NCBI GenBank assembly: GCA_019137255.1
Contig: WPDH01000228.1
Location: 62,001 to 126,000 of the forward strand
DNA: 64,000 nt
Origin: Corinectria fuckeliana
Lineage: Eukaryota > Ascomycota > Sordariomycetes > Hypocreales > Nectriaceae
Direction: 5' to 3'
A program made the translations under genes and the position numbers. Below the pieces are notes generated by a model that had not been told where the DNA came from, ran no database searches, and saw nothing but the letters and a program-made list of their open reading frames with translations. Positions 10,355 to 19,914 of the stretch are shown here, piece after piece. How positions within the stretch are numbered: the stretch's first letter is position 1; the number at the start of each line of letters is the position of its first letter.

Positions 10355-11178
10355 TTACACGCATCGCCCGCCATCGACCTCAATATTGGTTCCCGTGATG
10401 AAGCTAGCCTCGTCGCTCGCGAGATAACAGCAGGCATTGGCAACGTCTGCCGGCGTAGACGGGCGTCCTAGTGGAACTGTGGCTACGAATGCCTCGCGAT
10501 TCTCGGGCGTGTCGGCTTTGCCCAGGAATAAATGTGTCCTGGCATCCAACATATCAGCTCGAGTAGACAACATCTACGCAAGATGCTGCTGGTAGGGATC
10601 ACTCACATGCCGGTGCTCCCAACGACTGGGGATACTGCGTTGAAGCGGATCTGGTTGGGCCCGTACTCGACGGCCAGAGTCTTGGTTGCATTCACCACGG
10701 CACCCTTGGATGCGTTGTACCAAGTAAGTCGCGGCCTCGGTCGGATCGCAGCCGTCGATGCGACTTGAATGAAGCTTCCAGCACGGTTCTGCTTGAGAAA
10801 ATACTGCAGGAGAACCGCCGTCGACATGAAGATGGACTTGACGTTGACGTTCATGACCAAGTCAAACTCGCCCTCCGTCACATCCTCGGTTGGCTTGTTG
10901 GCATACGTCGCGCCGGCGTTGTTGACCACGATATCCAGCTGTCCGAACACACCCAGAGTCTCGCTCAATAATCCTTCCCAGTCAGCCTTCTTTGTGACGT
11001 CTGCTTTCTTGAAACTGCAGCCGAGTTCTGCTGCAGCTGCTGTGCCAGCTTCTTCCGAGACGTCTGCGATGAGCACCTTGCAGCCTTCGTGCACGAATTT
11101 GGTCGCAATGCCCTTGCCGAAGCCGGAAGCGGCGCCGGTGATGATGGCCACCTTGCCCTCGAGGCGTCCTGAAGTCAT
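10355..11178 (-). CDS. Short-chain dehydrogenase/reductase (SDR)
   Basis: Soluble NAD(P)-dependent oxidoreductase of 251 aa, typical for a classical SDR. Two exons: 11178-10607 and 10538-10355, separated by a 68-nt intron (GTGAGT...GCCAG) that splits an ATG codon and joins GSTGM to THLFLGK. Motifs: TGAASGFG cofactor loop (14-21), ADVS after the second strand, NNAG (86-89), catalytic Ser141, Tyr154 and Lys158 (YNASK), and a C-terminal ITGTNIEVDGG. It diverges from the IPMDH gene across 432 bp that hold two CGCTCCG elements in one orientation and one in the other. Substrate unknown; the context suggests an alcohol/ketone step of the local pathway. Confidence 0.92.
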
Positions 11179-11610
11179 CTTGGTGCTGATTTGTGAGGAT
11201 AGGGGGGTGCTGGAGTCGGCTGCTGAGGTCAGAATGCAGCAATGAAACGGAGCGCACTCTATTCATGCCATTCGTGTAGATGTGTTCAAATGTGTCCATG
11301 TATATTTCATTCTCCAAGTCCTCAGCTCTAGCTGTCGAGCTAAAGACGCCATCTTGCGGGGCAGTGGCACGCTCCGGCGGGGAGACGAGTACCTAGCACT
11401 TAGTGGGCACGCTCCGTTGCGCGAGGCTATTCACACAGCTGACCGGAAGGACAGGGATGGTTGCGGGGAGTCCGACGGGGAGGCGTCCATGGCGCCCCAA
11501 AGTCGGCAACAAGCTCAATTGAAGCCGCCGTCATAACTCTCGAAGCTGTCTCGAAGCTATCCAATGTGCACTCCGTTCTGCTGGTTTGAGTAACACAACA
11601 GAAAGTCGCA
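11179..11610. promoter_or_regulatory. Divergent promoter between SDR and IPMDH genes
   Basis: 432 bp. GTGGCACGCTCCGG lies at 11364-11377, a second GCACGCTCCG at 11407-11416, and a reverse CGGAGCG at 11248-11254. The first is identical over 14 bp to the element in the SSADH/cyclase promoter. Confidence 0.65.
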
Positions 11611-12753
11611 ATGACCGCCACGACCTTTCGGATTCTCGTCCTTGCAGGCGACCATGTGGGCCCCGAGGTCATGCGCGAAGCATTGAGGGTGTTGGATGTA
11701 GTCGAGGAGCTTCGACCCACGCTCAAGTTCGAGAGAGCCTTTGATCTCGCTGGCGGGAGCAGCATCGACAAGCATGGAGTCCCCATTACCGAGCAAGTTT
11801 TAGAACAAGCTGCCAACAGTGACGCCGTGCTCTTCGGGAGCGTCGGGGGCCCCGAATGGGCCAACTCGTCGCCGGGACCAGAGACGGGACTTCTCCTCCT
11901 CCGGAAACGACTCAACGCCTTTGCCAACCTCCGCCCTTGCGAGATCCTCGTCTCATCTCTCATCGATGCATCTCCCCTCAAGCCAGACATCGTCAAAGGG
12001 ACCAAGTTCATCGTGGTGCGCGAGAACTGCGGCGGTGCCTACTTTGGCGAAAAAGTCGAGACGCCCAGGGTGGCATCCGATCTATGGGTGTACACCCCGT
12101 CCGAGGTTCAAAGATTATCCCGCGTCAGCGCGAGCGTTGCGAGGATCCTGGGCAGAGACGGCGATAGCAAGGGCGGCGGCGGGCCAGCGCTCGTATGGAG
12201 CGCCGACAAGGCCAATGTTCTTGCCAGCGGGAGGCTTTGGCGGCGAGTTACACAGCAGGTCTTCGATGACGAGTTCCCTGACATCGAACTCCGGCATCAG
12301 CTCGCCGATAGCATGGCCATGCTCATGATCAAGAACCCCCGCGGGTTCAATGGTGTTATCCACACTGACAATACCTTTGGCGACATCCTCTCCGACATTT
12401 CGGGCGGCATCGTCGGCAGCTTAGGCACCCTGCCAAGTGCTAGCATATCTGGAATCCCAAGCGAGGGACGATGCAATGGGATTTATGAGCCGGTACACGG
12501 AAGCGCTCCCGACATTGCTGGAAAAGGGCTGGTGAATCCTGTGGCGCAGATCCTCAGTCTAGCTATGTTACTGAGATACTCCTGTCTACTTGCCGATGAG
12601 GCTTCGGCCATCGAGCAGGCAGTCGTACGCGTCTTTGACTCCAAAGAGAATGGAGGCTTAGGAATTAGGTCAAACGATATGGGAGGCGACGCAGGGACTC
12701 GACAAGTAGGGGATGCTGTTTGTGCAGCGCTCAAGGACATTCTGGCTGCGTGA
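11611..12753 (+). CDS. 3-isopropylmalate dehydrogenase paralogue
   Basis: Beta-decarboxylating dehydrogenase of 380 aa, single exon. IPMDH catalyses the oxidative decarboxylation step of leucine synthesis. Visible: LAGDHVGPEV near the N-terminus, the substrate-contact segment PETGLLLLRKRLNAFANLRP as in true IPMDHs, VVRENCGGAYFG (usually RELTGGIYFG), the DKANVL lysine, metal Asp in HQLADSMAM, Asp pair in FGDILSD, then YEPVHGSAPDIAGKG. Catalytic residues are present, but the segments around RENCGGAY and HTDNTFGDILSDISGG differ from the common fungal Leu2 (TSN.FGDIISDEAS). This may therefore be a second, specialised copy. The divergent SDR and shared motif suggest pathway use outside housekeeping leucine synthesis; that is inference. 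Confidence 0.88.
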   Translation: MTATTFRILVLAGDHVGPEVMREALRVLDVVEELRPTLKFERAFDLAGGSSIDKHGVPITEQVLEQAANSDAVLFGSVGGPEWANSSPGPETGLLLLRKRLNAFANLRPCEILVSSLIDASPLKPDIVKGTKFIVVRENCGGAYFGEKVETPRVASDLWVYTPSEVQRLSRVSASVARILGRDGDSKGGGGPALVWSADKANVLASGRLWRRVTQQVFDDEFPDIELRHQLADSMAMLMIKNPRGFNGVIHTDNTFGDILSDISGGIVGSLGTLPSASISGIPSEGRCNGIYEPVHGSAPDIAGKGLVNPVAQILSLAMLLRYSCLLADEASAIEQAVVRVFDSKENGGLGIRSNDMGGDAGTRQVGDAVCAALKDILAA

Positions 12754-13011
12754 ATGATGAGCGAAATAAAAGGCCAAGATAAATAGTCGACTGATTTAGC
12801 CTCATGGCTGTAGCTACTTGCAAGTGGATGCCATATTCGTAACAAAGATACAAGTCGGGCTTGCGTCCCAATCAATTCCCGGATGCCCAAGACACGAAAA
12901 CAATGTTGACAATTGTCCCTAGGCGGCCCTAAACAAAGGATCTAAACGGCCACCCCGAATGGAGATTTGTACTGGTAGAATAAAGATGGCCAGCTAGATA
13001 CGTCGGCTCTA

Positions 13012-13578
13012 TCATTTCCCGACCACATCGTCTTCACTTGAATAAGAATGAATCTGGTTATGTCAGAACAGGGATGCATACGTAGGCTCAAAGGCGTCGT
13101 CTTACCTGGTCGGCCACTTGCAGCCACTCCTCCATGCTTCGAATGTATGGGTCCGCGGTGGCATCACCCAGAGCCTCATGTTCCCATACGACCATTTCAT
13201 CAAACTCTGCCGTGACCTGCATGGACCCAACCGTCGGGGGCGGGTCGTCTGCATCTTCGACCTCGGCTGGAGGGGCCTCGTCTTTCTTCCTCTCTACAAC
13301 GACACCTCGACACTGTTCGGGTAATTTGATGGCCTTCCCTTGAAGTTTTCGTCCTCGAAAGTAGGCCAGCTTTGTGCCATCTGTAGAACGAGTTAGCCTG
13401 CAGTCCAAGTAAGCTGACACTGAGGGTAAAGACAAGACGTACCGTCGGCGGTGGTCGGTTTCCAGTAGGCCAAAACCGGGTCAACGGACCCGTTGTGGTG
13501 AATACGGCATGGCAGAAGGTTTGCTATGGCCTTGGGCGTCTTTGCTCCGGCCTTTAGGGAGAGAATTGGTTGCGACAT
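13012..13578 (-). CDS. RNH203: Ribonuclease H2 subunit C (non-catalytic)
   Basis: Small accessory subunit of heterotrimeric RNase H2, which removes ribonucleotides from DNA and RNA from hybrids in the nucleus. Three exons: 13578-13443, 13380-13106 and 13053-13012; introns of 62 nt (GTACGT...CTACAG) and 52 nt (GTAAGA...AACCAG); 150 aa. The core reads CRIHHNGSVDPVLAYWKPT, then DGTKLAYFRGRKLQGKAIKLPEQCRGVVVER, characteristic of the family, and the last exon supplies the IHSYSSEDD tail. I chose MSQPILSL at 13578; a Met 13 codons upstream is in frame. A later acceptor in the last intron would stop at once, so the one used is favoured. Confidence 0.85.
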
Positions 13579-14580
13579 GATGTTGAGTTGCTTCAATAGT
13601 ATGGAGGATGACTTCAAGCTTAGAGGGAGACGCGCCGAGACGCGTTAAAGGGTTTCGCAGATTAGATTAGATGGACACTATCTTATCTGTCAAGATAAGC
13701 GTTTAATCGCGATAAGCACAACCCCTCTGCATACCACCAACTACCAACTTGACAACCGAGACTAAAGGTGTGATCCTTCACCAGATCTATGGTTAGATCA
13801 GGGGTCTCATGCATCGAATTTGAAGTTACCGCAATCACGCCGCCTAAGTCAGTGCTCTAGTGGCCGGCCCTTTCGGATACCGAAGAGTCGATGACATCAT
13901 GACTTGTCTCGATCTAGAGCACATCAATTCTACTCTCCATCGCAAGGCATCGCTAAGCGGCTTAGGGACATGGATTAGTCGCGTGTTACTGCGTGCTGTT
14001 TTGATTCACCCCGTCGTCGGGAGCTCATCATGCCAAAGGCGAGCCTCTCGAAGTCTTAGAAACAAGCATCGCTCTACTGGAGGACTGGACTTGGTTGTGA
14101 TACCGAAGGCTTTTCCGTGGAGAATGCTACGCGAGTCGATTCAAATCCGATGGGATCAAGGGTTGGCCTCGTTGACTAGCTGCTGCAAGAACCCACGTCC
14201 CACCATCTCACGATCAGTCAACATCCGCTAACGCTCGGTTATCGACACACCACCTGCGAACGGAACGATCCTTCGAGCATCCCGCTTCTCAGATTGGCTC
14301 GCTGCTCGCCATGCAGGAAGCAATTCTAAGCTCCCCCCCCGCCTGTCTCTCGGGTCAGACTCGTGGCGGGTGCATCAAGTGTACTTGTAATCCAGTTGCT
14401 TTAGCGTTTACATCCGTGTGCCATATAACTCAAGGTACTGTTCCGTGAACCCATCGTACTTAAATTCGCAGCCTACCGGAACCACGAACTCCCTCCTACC
14501 CTCTTGGTCTTTTCCTGAGGTTTTATTCTCCTGATTCTCTTAAGCTTCACGTCATCAACCTTGCAAATAATCAGTCAGTC
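13579..14580. other. Intergenic: RNH203 and CFA-synthase promoters
   Basis: 1 kb without a credible gene. A 123-codon frame at 13860-14231 looks like chance. It holds a GATA-site cluster close to RNH203 (listed separately). Confidence 0.5.
13682..13716. promoter_or_regulatory. GATA-factor site cluster with perfect inverted repeat
   Basis: CTTATCT (13682-13688) and AGATAAG (13693-13699) form a perfect 7-bp inverted repeat around a 4-nt spacer, and GATAAG recurs at 13711-13716. Three HGATAR sites within 35 bp fit binding by fungal GATA regulators (AreA or SreA type). They lie 100-140 bp upstream of RNH203. Confidence 0.5.
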
Positions 14581-16179
14581 ATGGTTCGAATTGGCGTATC
14601 ACTGCCGACTTTGCCTCCCATCATCAGCAAGCCGGTCTCTCGCGGTGCAGAAGCCATTCGCAGCTCTATTGGAAGCTTGACATGGGGCCCTGCCTTGGCC
14701 ATTGCAAAGCCCGCTGTCTTATCTGCCCTCTCCCGAATCGAAACCGGAACCCTCTTGATCGTAGATGAACCTGCGGAGACGAGATACGTATACGGTCAGA
14801 AGCTTTCGGGGAAGCTTGGGGCCGCTGAAGAAAATGGACTTCCCCGTCGAGCGAGCACCATTCCGCGTGTTGAGATCGTAGTCAAGAACGACGCGTTTTG
14901 GATGCGATTGTTCTTGTTTGCCGACATGGGCTTCGCCGAGGCCTATATGCTGGGCGACTTTGAGTGCAAAGACCTCACATCATTTTTCCAGGTTAGTTGA
15001 GTAATATGATCCAAGGCATGGACCTGTCCAATTAGTTCTCACACAGACTCCCAGTTGTTCATCGTAAATCGCAACCAGATGGACAATGGTACGACTTGGA
15101 TCTCCAGCATGTCTTCAGCCGTCTCAAGCGTGGCCCGGTCAACAAACACCCTCTCGAATGCACTCCTCAACATCTCTGCACACTACGATATCAGCAATGA
15201 CATGTTTGCTGCGTTTCTTTCTCCAGATATGACCTACTCCTGTCCCATCTGGCAGCGCCACAACGGGGAAGAGGAGTCACTAGAGGATGCCCAGATCACC
15301 AAGCTACGCCGCTTCATTGACGGAGCCCGGATCCAGTCGACCGACCGGGTCTTGGAGATTGGAACTGGATGGGGGTCGTTCGCAATTGAGGCAGTGAGAA
15401 GAACTGGCTGTCGAGTTACTAGTCTCACGCTCTCCAAGGAACAAAAGATCTTGGCTGAGGAGCGCATCGAGGCTGCAGGCTACAGTGACCATGTCGAGGT
15501 GGAGCTCATGGACTATCGAGCGTTGCCGGTTACAGAGAAGCCGTACGACAAGATCGTCTCCATTGAGATGCTAGAGGCAGTGGGCCAGGAATATCTTGCC
15601 ACCTACTTCGATTGCATCAATCGGCTTCTGAAGCAAGATGGTGGTATTGCTGTGTTTCAGTGCATTACAATGCCCGAGGGTCGTCATGAGGCTTATTCCA
15701 AGTCAGAGGAGTAAGTCAGTTTGCGAAGGTTCCATCGGCTGAGCTGACATATGACATAGTTTCATCAATCACTACATTTTCCCAGGCGGATACTTGCCAT
15801 CCGTAACCCAGTTGCTGAACCACATCAGCCAACAATCCCAAGGCACACTCGTGGTAGAAAATGTCGAGAACATCGGTGGGCATTATTCTAAGACACTAAG
15901 GCTGTGGAAGGAGGAATTTTTGGAGGCATTCGAGGGAAAGATTAGGCCCGCCCTCATCAGGGAACACCCGAATATGACGGACGAGGGGATCGAGGTTTTC
16001 CGAAAGAAGTGGGAGGTAAGATGAGTATGAGATTAACGGAAGACTCACATGGTGCTAACTGTTAACAGTACTACTTCACATACTGCGAGGCCGGGTTCGT
16101 TACGAAAACCCTCGGCGATGTCATCATCACCGTTGGGCGAGAAGGTACTCTGGAGTTGATGGATGGCATCCCACTATAA
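14581..16179 (+). CDS. Cyclopropane-fatty-acyl-phospholipid synthase-like methyltransferase
   Basis: SAM-dependent methyltransferase of the CFA/mycolic acid cyclopropane synthase family, which modifies double bonds in acyl chains of membrane lipids. Four exons: 14581-14991, 15055-15710, 15760-16015 and 16069-16179 (introns 63, 49 and 53 nt); 477 aa. The N-terminal third has the family's lipid-binding region (FADMGFAEAYMLGDFECKDL). SAM motif I is VLEIGTGWGSFAIEA (about 235), followed by SLTLSKEQ, KIVSIEMLEAVG and INHYIFPGGYLPS. No long N-terminal membrane segments are seen, which argues against the fungal sphingolipid C9-methyltransferase. The first acceptor was chosen by phase and by the LFIVNRNQ match to the family. 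Confidence 0.88.
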
Positions 16180-16317
16180 GCGACATGAAGGGGGGCAATG
16201 CTTCGAGATTCGGTCCATCAAATTAAAGCGTCCGATTTGGGAAACTCATGTCATTGAGTCCAAAGGGGTATCTAGATAAAAAAAAATAGCCTGGTTGATT
16301 GAATGCCGATTCTAGTG

Positions 16318-17304
16318 TCATGCCTTGCGTTTCTTCTTGAGCTTACTTCCATTTTGTGCCCCTCCTCCCAATGTCGCAGTGACGGTGTACCGATTTGCGT
16401 GATCGACGTCAAACCCGGGTTTGTGTTTTCGAAAGAGCAACATGGTCACTCGGGCGTCTTCGATGCTCGAATGCGCCCCGTCCTGGATCTCAACTGCCAG
16501 GAGCTGCTGTGCAAGCACTCTCAAGGCGGGTTTCCTGCCATTTCCGTACTTTCTGAAAGGGGGGTATTTTGCTGTATCGCGGATATCTCGCGCGGGATGG
16601 CTTAGTTTCAGAGCTTCAAGGTCGTGCTTTATGTCGTGTCCAATTAACAGTCGACCCTGAAGCAACTTGTCCATGTCTCGTTGAACCTCTTCAAAGTCCC
16701 TGGCAAATCTCATGCTCTTCTGGCTGATTCCACTCACAGCTGTCCGCCAATTCGTGACTTTCTCCTTTGGTTTCACATAAGAGTCGTAGACTTGTCGCCC
16801 GTGGAAGTCAACTATGCTCACGCGAGCGAGGGCCGACTCGTGGCCGCCAGGGCCAACACCCACCATCTCGCAATCGATGGCAATATATTTGCCCACCTCA
16901 ATACCTTCTATGAGCCCGCTGTTGATCTTGTCCTTTCCAGCCGCAAGCATCATCGAGTTGTTGTTCTTGGTTCCCAGGTTGTAAGCCTCGGCCAGAGCCT
17001 CAGCGGTGATATCATTGTCCTCTGCCCACAGAGCGAGAGAGGTTGAAGGTACAGTACTTAGGTCATCTTCAACTTTGGTGCTTTGAACGCCGCCCATTTT
17101 ACGTTTGTGAACTGGCCGTGGGCGCTTGTCTGATGCCGATTTCTTTTTTGGTTGCTTAGTCGCGGTTCCGCCAGCTTTCTTGCTCTTCTTGGTTGGTAGG
17201 TTGGTGGATGGCGCCTCAGATTTTCGCTTCAGAGTCGGCTTGGAAGCTGATTCAGCCTTGATTTTTGCCTGGAGCTTCTTCCAGTTAGAGGATAGTTCGG
17301 CCAT
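16318..17304 (-). CDS. REX4: RNA exonuclease 4 (DEDDh 3'-5' exonuclease)
   Basis: Nucleolar 3'-5' exonuclease involved in pre-rRNA processing (ITS1 region in yeast). Single exon, 328 aa. The first 75 residues are Lys-rich and likely hold nuclear/nucleolar signals. The DEDDh catalytic set is visible: D144 and E146 in IAIDCEMVG, D224/D228 in GHDIKHDLEAL, and H278 with D283 in HSSIEDAR. PPFRKYGNGRKPALRVLAQQLL is the usual family segment before the last motif. The C-terminus is again basic (KLKKKRKA). It shares a 299-bp divergent promoter with ESA1, in which GATAAGCTG occurs twice (17462 and 17494). Confidence 0.95.
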   Translation of the reverse strand: MAELSSNWKKLQAKIKAESASKPTLKRKSEAPSTNLPTKKSKKAGGTATKQPKKKSASDKRPRPVHKRKMGGVQSTKVEDDLSTVPSTSLALWAEDNDITAEALAEAYNLGTKNNNSMMLAAGKDKINSGLIEGIEVGKYIAIDCEMVGVGPGGHESALARVSIVDFHGRQVYDSYVKPKEKVTNWRTAVSGISQKSMRFARDFEEVQRDMDKLLQGRLLIGHDIKHDLEALKLSHPARDIRDTAKYPPFRKYGNGRKPALRVLAQQLLAVEIQDGAHSSIEDARVTMLLFRKHKPGFDVDHANRYTVTATLGGGAQNGSKLKKKRKA

Positions 17305-17603
17305 GATATTTGATGTGGGCGCTGGGTTTGGGTATTGTCTTCAGCGCTGTTGCTGGAATATTGTGTAAGTCATCAAGTGACAAGTAGCAAAATACTTTTG
17401 CTAAAGCTGCCGTCGTCCGAGAGATGCTAGCTAAACGGTTGTATGCAACAGTCGGGGTGCCGATAAGCTGACAATTGACTCACCGCCCTCGCAGATAAGC
17501 TGGTAACTTCTAGATTCTGCCAACCCCTCCAAAACTTCGCGTTTTTCATTCGCGCGACAACACAACTTTCATCAAGGGCGTTGACACACGTGTCTATTTC
17601 ATC

Positions 17604-19171
17604 ATGGCTGGTGGTACTCCAAGTAGTGAGCCCACCGTAGGGTCTGATGGGCCACGGCTCAAAGGCAAAGCGACACCCGAGACGCTGCAGACAGGATGCA
17701 TCGCCTGGGTAGAGAAGGAGGGACAACCGCGACGCGCCGAGATTCTCAGTATTAAGACGACGAAGAGCGGTATGCAATTCTACTGCAATTTCGACAATTT
17801 CAACAAGCGACTGGACGAATGGGTACCCGCGGCGAGGATCGACTTCGCTCGCGACGTTGAGTGGCCGAACCCCGAGAAGGACAAGCCAAAGGAATCCAAA
17901 ACGAAAAAGGCGTCTTCGGCCGCGCAGTCCAAAAAGAACCAGGTATCGAAGAAGGCGCAAAAGCGACCGAGCAAGAGGGAGCAATCAGTGGCCTCAGAGG
18001 CCAATACTCCACACCCCTGGACAGGTGAGAGCCCTTGCGAATGCCCAGTTCAAAGTTGGTCTAACAAGCGCCTCTTACAGAGTTCGTGGAATCACAACCC
18101 CGACAAAAGTCTTCCTCCGTCGCACCAGAGGGAGAACCCCAAGCGAGACCAAGTGTGGAAGGCGGGGCAACGCCCGCGGCAGGAGAAGATGTGGAGGGGG
18201 ACGACAAGGAGGATGACGTGAAGAAGGAACCGAATGACTTTAGCCGGGAAGTGGAAATCGAGAAGCTACGGACATCTGGTTCAATGACCCAAAACCCGAC
18301 GGAAATCTCGCGAATTCGAAACATCTCCAAGGTCCAGTTTGGGAAGAACGACTTATATCCATGGTACTTCTCCCCGTATCCTGAGCCTTTCAGCCAGGAA
18401 GATGTCATTTACCTCTGCGAGTTCTGTCTGGGGTATTACGGGGACGAGAAGTCGTTTTCAAGACACCGACGGAAGTGCACACTACAGCACCCACCTGGAA
18501 ACGAAATCTACCGAGACGACCTCATCTCCTTCTTTGAGATTGACGGTCGAAGGCAGCGAACATGGTGTCGCAACCTCTGCTTATTGTCGAAGATGTTTCT
18601 GGACCACAAGACGCTCTACTACGATGTCGATCCATTCCTGTTCTATGTCATGACTACACGATCAGAAAAGGGATGCCATGTAGTAGGATATTTTTCCAAG
18701 GAAAAGGAGAGCGCGGACGGATACAACGTAGCGTGTATTCTTACCTTGCCGCAGTATCAGCGCAAGGGCTATGGCCGATTGCTGATCCAGTTTTCGTACG
18801 AGTTGTCGAGAATTGAAGGGAAGCTAGGGTCTCCGGAGAAGCCGCTGTCGGATTTGGGACTGCTGAGTTATCGACAGTACTGGACAGAGAATATTCTGGA
18901 TCTGCTATTGGGATACAGCGAACGAGACGAAAAGACGACAATCGAGGCGATCTCGACAGCGCTGGTCATGACGACGCAAGATGTGGAGCACACGCTACAG
19001 GCGATGCGAATGCAAGTGTATCACAAGAGCGACCACAAGATTGTGATACCGGACAAGCTGATCAAGCAGCGCGAGAAGCAGAAGCTGAAACAGAGGAGAA
19101 CCGTGGACCCGACCAAGATCCAATGGAAGCCGCCGGTATTTACGGCCTCGAGCCGAACATGGGGTTGGTGA
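17604..19171 (+). CDS. ESA1: MYST histone acetyltransferase Esa1 (NuA4 catalytic subunit)
   Basis: Acetylates histone H4 and H2A tails as the NuA4 catalytic subunit in the nucleus. Two exons: 17604-18024 and 18081-19171, with a 56-nt intron (GTGAGA...TTACAG); 503 aa. A chromo/Tudor-knot domain (about 31-82, GCIAWVEKEGQPRRAEIL...RLDEWVP) is followed by a Lys-rich and then acidic linker. The MYST zinc finger CEFCLGYYGDEKSFSRHRRKC starts at about 253, the active-site Cys is in NVACILTLP (about 359), the acetyl-CoA loop is QRKGYGR, and PEKPLSDLGLLSYRQYW gives the usual catalytic helix region. Length and order match fungal Esa1. Confidence 0.97.
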
Positions 19172-19914
19172 TGGATGGGCCTTTGTCCATGAAGTTCTTG
19201 CTCCCAACATGTGTAGAGCAGTTGCAGTGTGTAAGGAGAGGGCGCGTAGATTACGTGTATAGAGTAAGGTGTTCATAGAGTGATACCCCATTTCAATCAT
19301 GCTTGAAAGTGCTGTTCCGACTACTGAGTGAGGCGAGATGCAAGGGAAAATGTACATACGATGTAGCCATCTTCGCGGTAGTAGAAGTTCGGGCTAGCTA
19401 ACTTGCAATTCTGTCCATGCCTACTCAGTACTGGGGTCAATTATCATGGAAAAGACCCGGAGCCCAGATTATAGCGCCAAGCCCTGCCCTGAACAAATCC
19501 CAACTGCAGCGCCTACACAAGCCGACGGCCCCCTGTCAAGAGCTCCGCACCCTAGTGTCGCGGGCAGCCTACCTGCCTAAGTACGTACAGGTCGGGTGTC
19601 TCGCATGGATCCTTGTCTCAGGTACAGAACGCTCCAGTCTCTAATTACTAGTACATAGACTACTAGGTACTAGGTATCTATCTACCTAGGCCTACGTAAG
19701 TAATGGAAGCTTCCCTTCGCAGAACACTACAGCTTCAACTCCAACACCACAACGTCCATATACGTTTCCTATTTCTCACTTCATGCTACTTCTATAACCA
19801 CCCAACACCGGCTGGTCATACTCGAGCTGGCCCGCCCACCCCTACTTGACCTATTGCACCTTCAATCTTTTCAGACACTGTGCTGCTCCGTACGGCGTTG
19901 CTACCATTGTCGCC
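19172..19914. other. Intergenic: ESA1 3' region and GH125 promoter
   Basis: No credible gene. 19630-19700 is dense in CTAGGTA/TCTACCTA units, the dispersed promoter motif of this window. Confidence 0.5.

Noticed and set aside
13860..14231. 123-codon ORF between RNH203 and the CFA-synthase-like gene
   Set aside because: No domain, no ATG start at its first codon, and low-complexity composition unlike neighbouring genes.
16016..16068. Reading through the last CFA-synthase intron
   Set aside because: The frame stops two codons in (GTAAGATGA), whereas splicing to 16069 restores YYFTYCEAGF, the expected C-terminus.
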